A stretch of DNA of 7,302 nucleotides from Bacteroidota bacterium (lineage in GTDB: Bacteria > Bacteroidota > Bacteroidia > Bacteroidales > JADFUO01), in the NCBI GenBank assembly GCA_030614305.1, contig JAUWKH010000081.1:1-7302 (forward strand). Reading direction: 5' to 3'. A program made the position numbers and the translations under genes. How positions within the stretch are numbered: position 1 is the first letter of the stretch; the number at the start of each line of letters is the position of its first letter. Below are positions 6,051 to 7,302 of this stretch, piece by piece. The notes below the pieces were generated by a model that saw only the letters and a list, made by a program, of their open reading frames with translations, was not told the DNA's origin and did no database searches.

Positions 6051-6098
6051 TTTTAGAGTAATAAACCCGGTTATATGATTATGGAATGTTTGAGTGAA

Positions 6099-7145
6099 TC
6101 AATTTTTTACAATTTTATCATTTTTAATTACATTCCCGTTTTCGTCTTTTATTTTGAGCATATATATGCCATTTGATAGATCCGAAATATCAATGGATAA
6201 TGGGCTTGTTTTATATTGTTTCATAAAAATCAGTTTTCCCTGAATGGTATAGATTTCAATATTAAAATATTTTGTTTTTTGTGATATAATTTCAATATTA
6301 ACGATATTTTGTGCTGGATTTGGATATATATTTATTTCCTGATTATTTTTTTGTTCAGGAACATTACCTGAATTACAAGGACAGGTGATTGATGTTGAAA
6401 CAAAGTTGCCGTTATTGTCAATTGAAATTCTCCAGCAATTGCCATCCGGTGATTTCATAATAATTCCACTGTTAATGTCTTCAATAAAAATATCACCATC
6501 CGTAACTTGTAGTTTTGAACACGGTTCAGGTGTGCCAATGCCAATATTCCCCTGGTTAAACAGATAGTAATTCTCGGTTTTGAATACAAGTCCCTGATTT
6601 ACTTCGGCGCTGATGCCGTGTGCCTGATTACCAAGCCATATTTCGGCATTACAGTCGCTTGTCCAGTTGGTAGGTTCAAGAAATAAATTGGCAGGCTCGT
6701 CATCGTCCGATCGAACATGAAGTTTGGCCAACAAAGGATTACTAATATCACCTGCAATGCCAATACCTACTTTACCTGTCCGGTCATATTGCAGGTTGCT
6801 TGGAGATGTGCTTATAAACAATGTCGGCTTTATACTGTTAAAGCCAATCATAAGGGATTCGGCATAACCATTAATAAGTTTTTTTGAAGGAGTTCCTCCA
6901 GTACCTATAACAAAAGAATATGGATTAGTAGCCTGAAGCATACCTCCAATTGCTATTGCACTCAGACCAGAAGTATGAGAATTCCCTCCCATTGCTATTG
7001 AACCGGCTCCTGATGCTGTATTATTTGGTCCGATGATACTGGCATTTGTGCCGCTTGCAGTTTGTCCATCACACTGCACACATTGCCCATAAGAATATGA
7101 TAGTGTGCTTACTATAAATATAAAAATAATTAATAATTTTTTCAT
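6099..7145 (-). CDS. secreted T9SS cargo protein with YadA-head-like repeats and type A sorting domain
   Basis: The 348-residue protein has a Sec signal peptide (1-20, cleavage likely before Q21). Residues about 28-82 carry head-like repeats of the form SGxxSIAxG (SGTNASIIG, SGAGSIAMG, SGLSAIAIGG, NPYSFVIGTG), as in YadA/Hep_Hag trimeric adhesin heads. The middle holds two GIG-P-KLHV type segments, VGIGIAGDISNPLLAKLHV (126-144) and IGIGTPEPCSKLQV (201-214), common in tail-fibre-like and Bacteroidota surface proteins. The C-terminus (271-348), starting INIYPNPAQN and containing LSNGIYMLKIKDENG, matches the T9SS type A sorting domain, so export across the outer membrane and surface attachment or release is expected. 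Seven cysteines include CVQC (22-25) and CPC (255-257). Its binding target is unknown. The ATG at 7145 gives a proper signal peptide. It is convergent with dnaK, and no exact TAnnTTTG box is seen upstream. Confidence 0.9.
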   Translation of the reverse strand: MKKLLIIFIFIVSTLSYSYGQCVQCDGQTASGTNASIIGPNNTASGAGSIAMGGNSHTSGLSAIAIGGMLQATNPYSFVIGTGGTPSKKLINGYAESLMIGFNSIKPTLFISTSPSNLQYDRTGKVGIGIAGDISNPLLAKLHVRSDDDEPANLFLEPTNWTSDCNAEIWLGNQAHGISAEVNQGLVFKTENYYLFNQGNIGIGTPEPCSKLQVTDGDIFIEDINSGIIMKSPDGNCWRISIDNNGNFVSTSITCPCNSGNVPEQKNNQEINIYPNPAQNIVNIEIISQKTKYFNIEIYTIQGKLIFMKQYKTSPLSIDISDLSNGIYMLKIKDENGNVIKNDKIVKN

Positions 7146-7251
7146 AGTTCTTAAAAATTTAATTAATAAAAAGATGATTTTATCCTTAACCTGCTTAATT
7201 CACAAATTGATCTATTACGAAGCCAAACTACTTTGATTAAAGGCAATGCTC
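7146..7251. other. upstream region of the T9SS cargo gene
   Basis: This AT-rich intergenic DNA presumably carries the promoter of the minus-strand cargo gene, but no exact -7 consensus was found. A plus-strand frame without a start codon is open from 7170 to the window end (44 codons); see findings. Confidence 0.4.
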
Positions 7252-7300
7252 GATTTTTGATTCTCGAAATAGCTAAGGCTATTCCTGTGAGTCAAAAATC
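7252..7300. repeat. long imperfect inverted repeat at the right edge
   Basis: The left arm 7252-7273 (GATTTTTGATTC...AATAGC) pairs with the right arm 7278-7300 (GCTATT...GAGTCAAAAATC) around a four-base loop TAAG, with a few mismatches and one bulge. The outer eight bases pair perfectly. It lies upstream of the T9SS cargo gene and touches the window end, so it may be part of a larger repeat, a mobile-element end or a structured RNA. No transposase sequence is visible. Confidence 0.6.
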
Positions 7301-7302
7301 TG

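Noticed and set aside
6385..6567. 60-codon plus-strand ORF opposite the T9SS cargo gene
   Set aside because: It is antisense to a well-supported gene with signal peptide and sorting domain.

Overview
The window looks like chromosomal DNA from an AT-rich member of the Bacteroidota, probably an uncultured or environmental lineage. The evidence is a type IX secretion (T9SS) type A C-terminal sorting domain, a lipoprotein with a Bacteroidota-style signal, TAnnTTTG-type promoter boxes, a lack of clear Shine-Dalgarno sequences, and short repeats between genes.

Layout. The left edge (3-245) holds a small gene for a signal-peptide protein ending in a PIGGG / hydrophobic / Lys-rich tail (PID-CTERM-like), with an in-frame TAA at codon 6. 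Then comes about 600 bp without an intact gene (246-870), packed with short tandem and dispersed repeats, hairpins and one orphan 24-codon signal-peptide ORF. Two minus-strand genes follow: an RluA-family pseudouridine synthase (871-1563) and panB (1675-2490). A divergent intergenic region leads to a plus-strand lipoprotein of unknown function (2643-3635). Downstream of it are a G-free array of about 21 heptamers (3638-3784) and an AT-rich leader, then dnaK (4034-5959). A strong bidirectional terminator (6013-6050) separates dnaK from a convergent minus-strand gene for a secreted T9SS cargo protein with YadA-head-like repeats (6099-7145). The right edge (7252-7300) is an imperfect hairpin that may continue beyond the window.

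How the genes relate. There is no obvious shared pathway. PanB (pantothenate/CoA), the pseudouridine synthase (RNA modification) and DnaK (protein folding) are housekeeping functions. The lipoprotein and the T9SS cargo are envelope or surface proteins. The most unusual content is non-coding: several classes of short repeat next to two small, apparently broken signal-peptide genes, and the heptamer array between the lipoprotein gene and dnaK. I found no CRISPR array, tRNA, rRNA, intact transposase or recognisable defence system.
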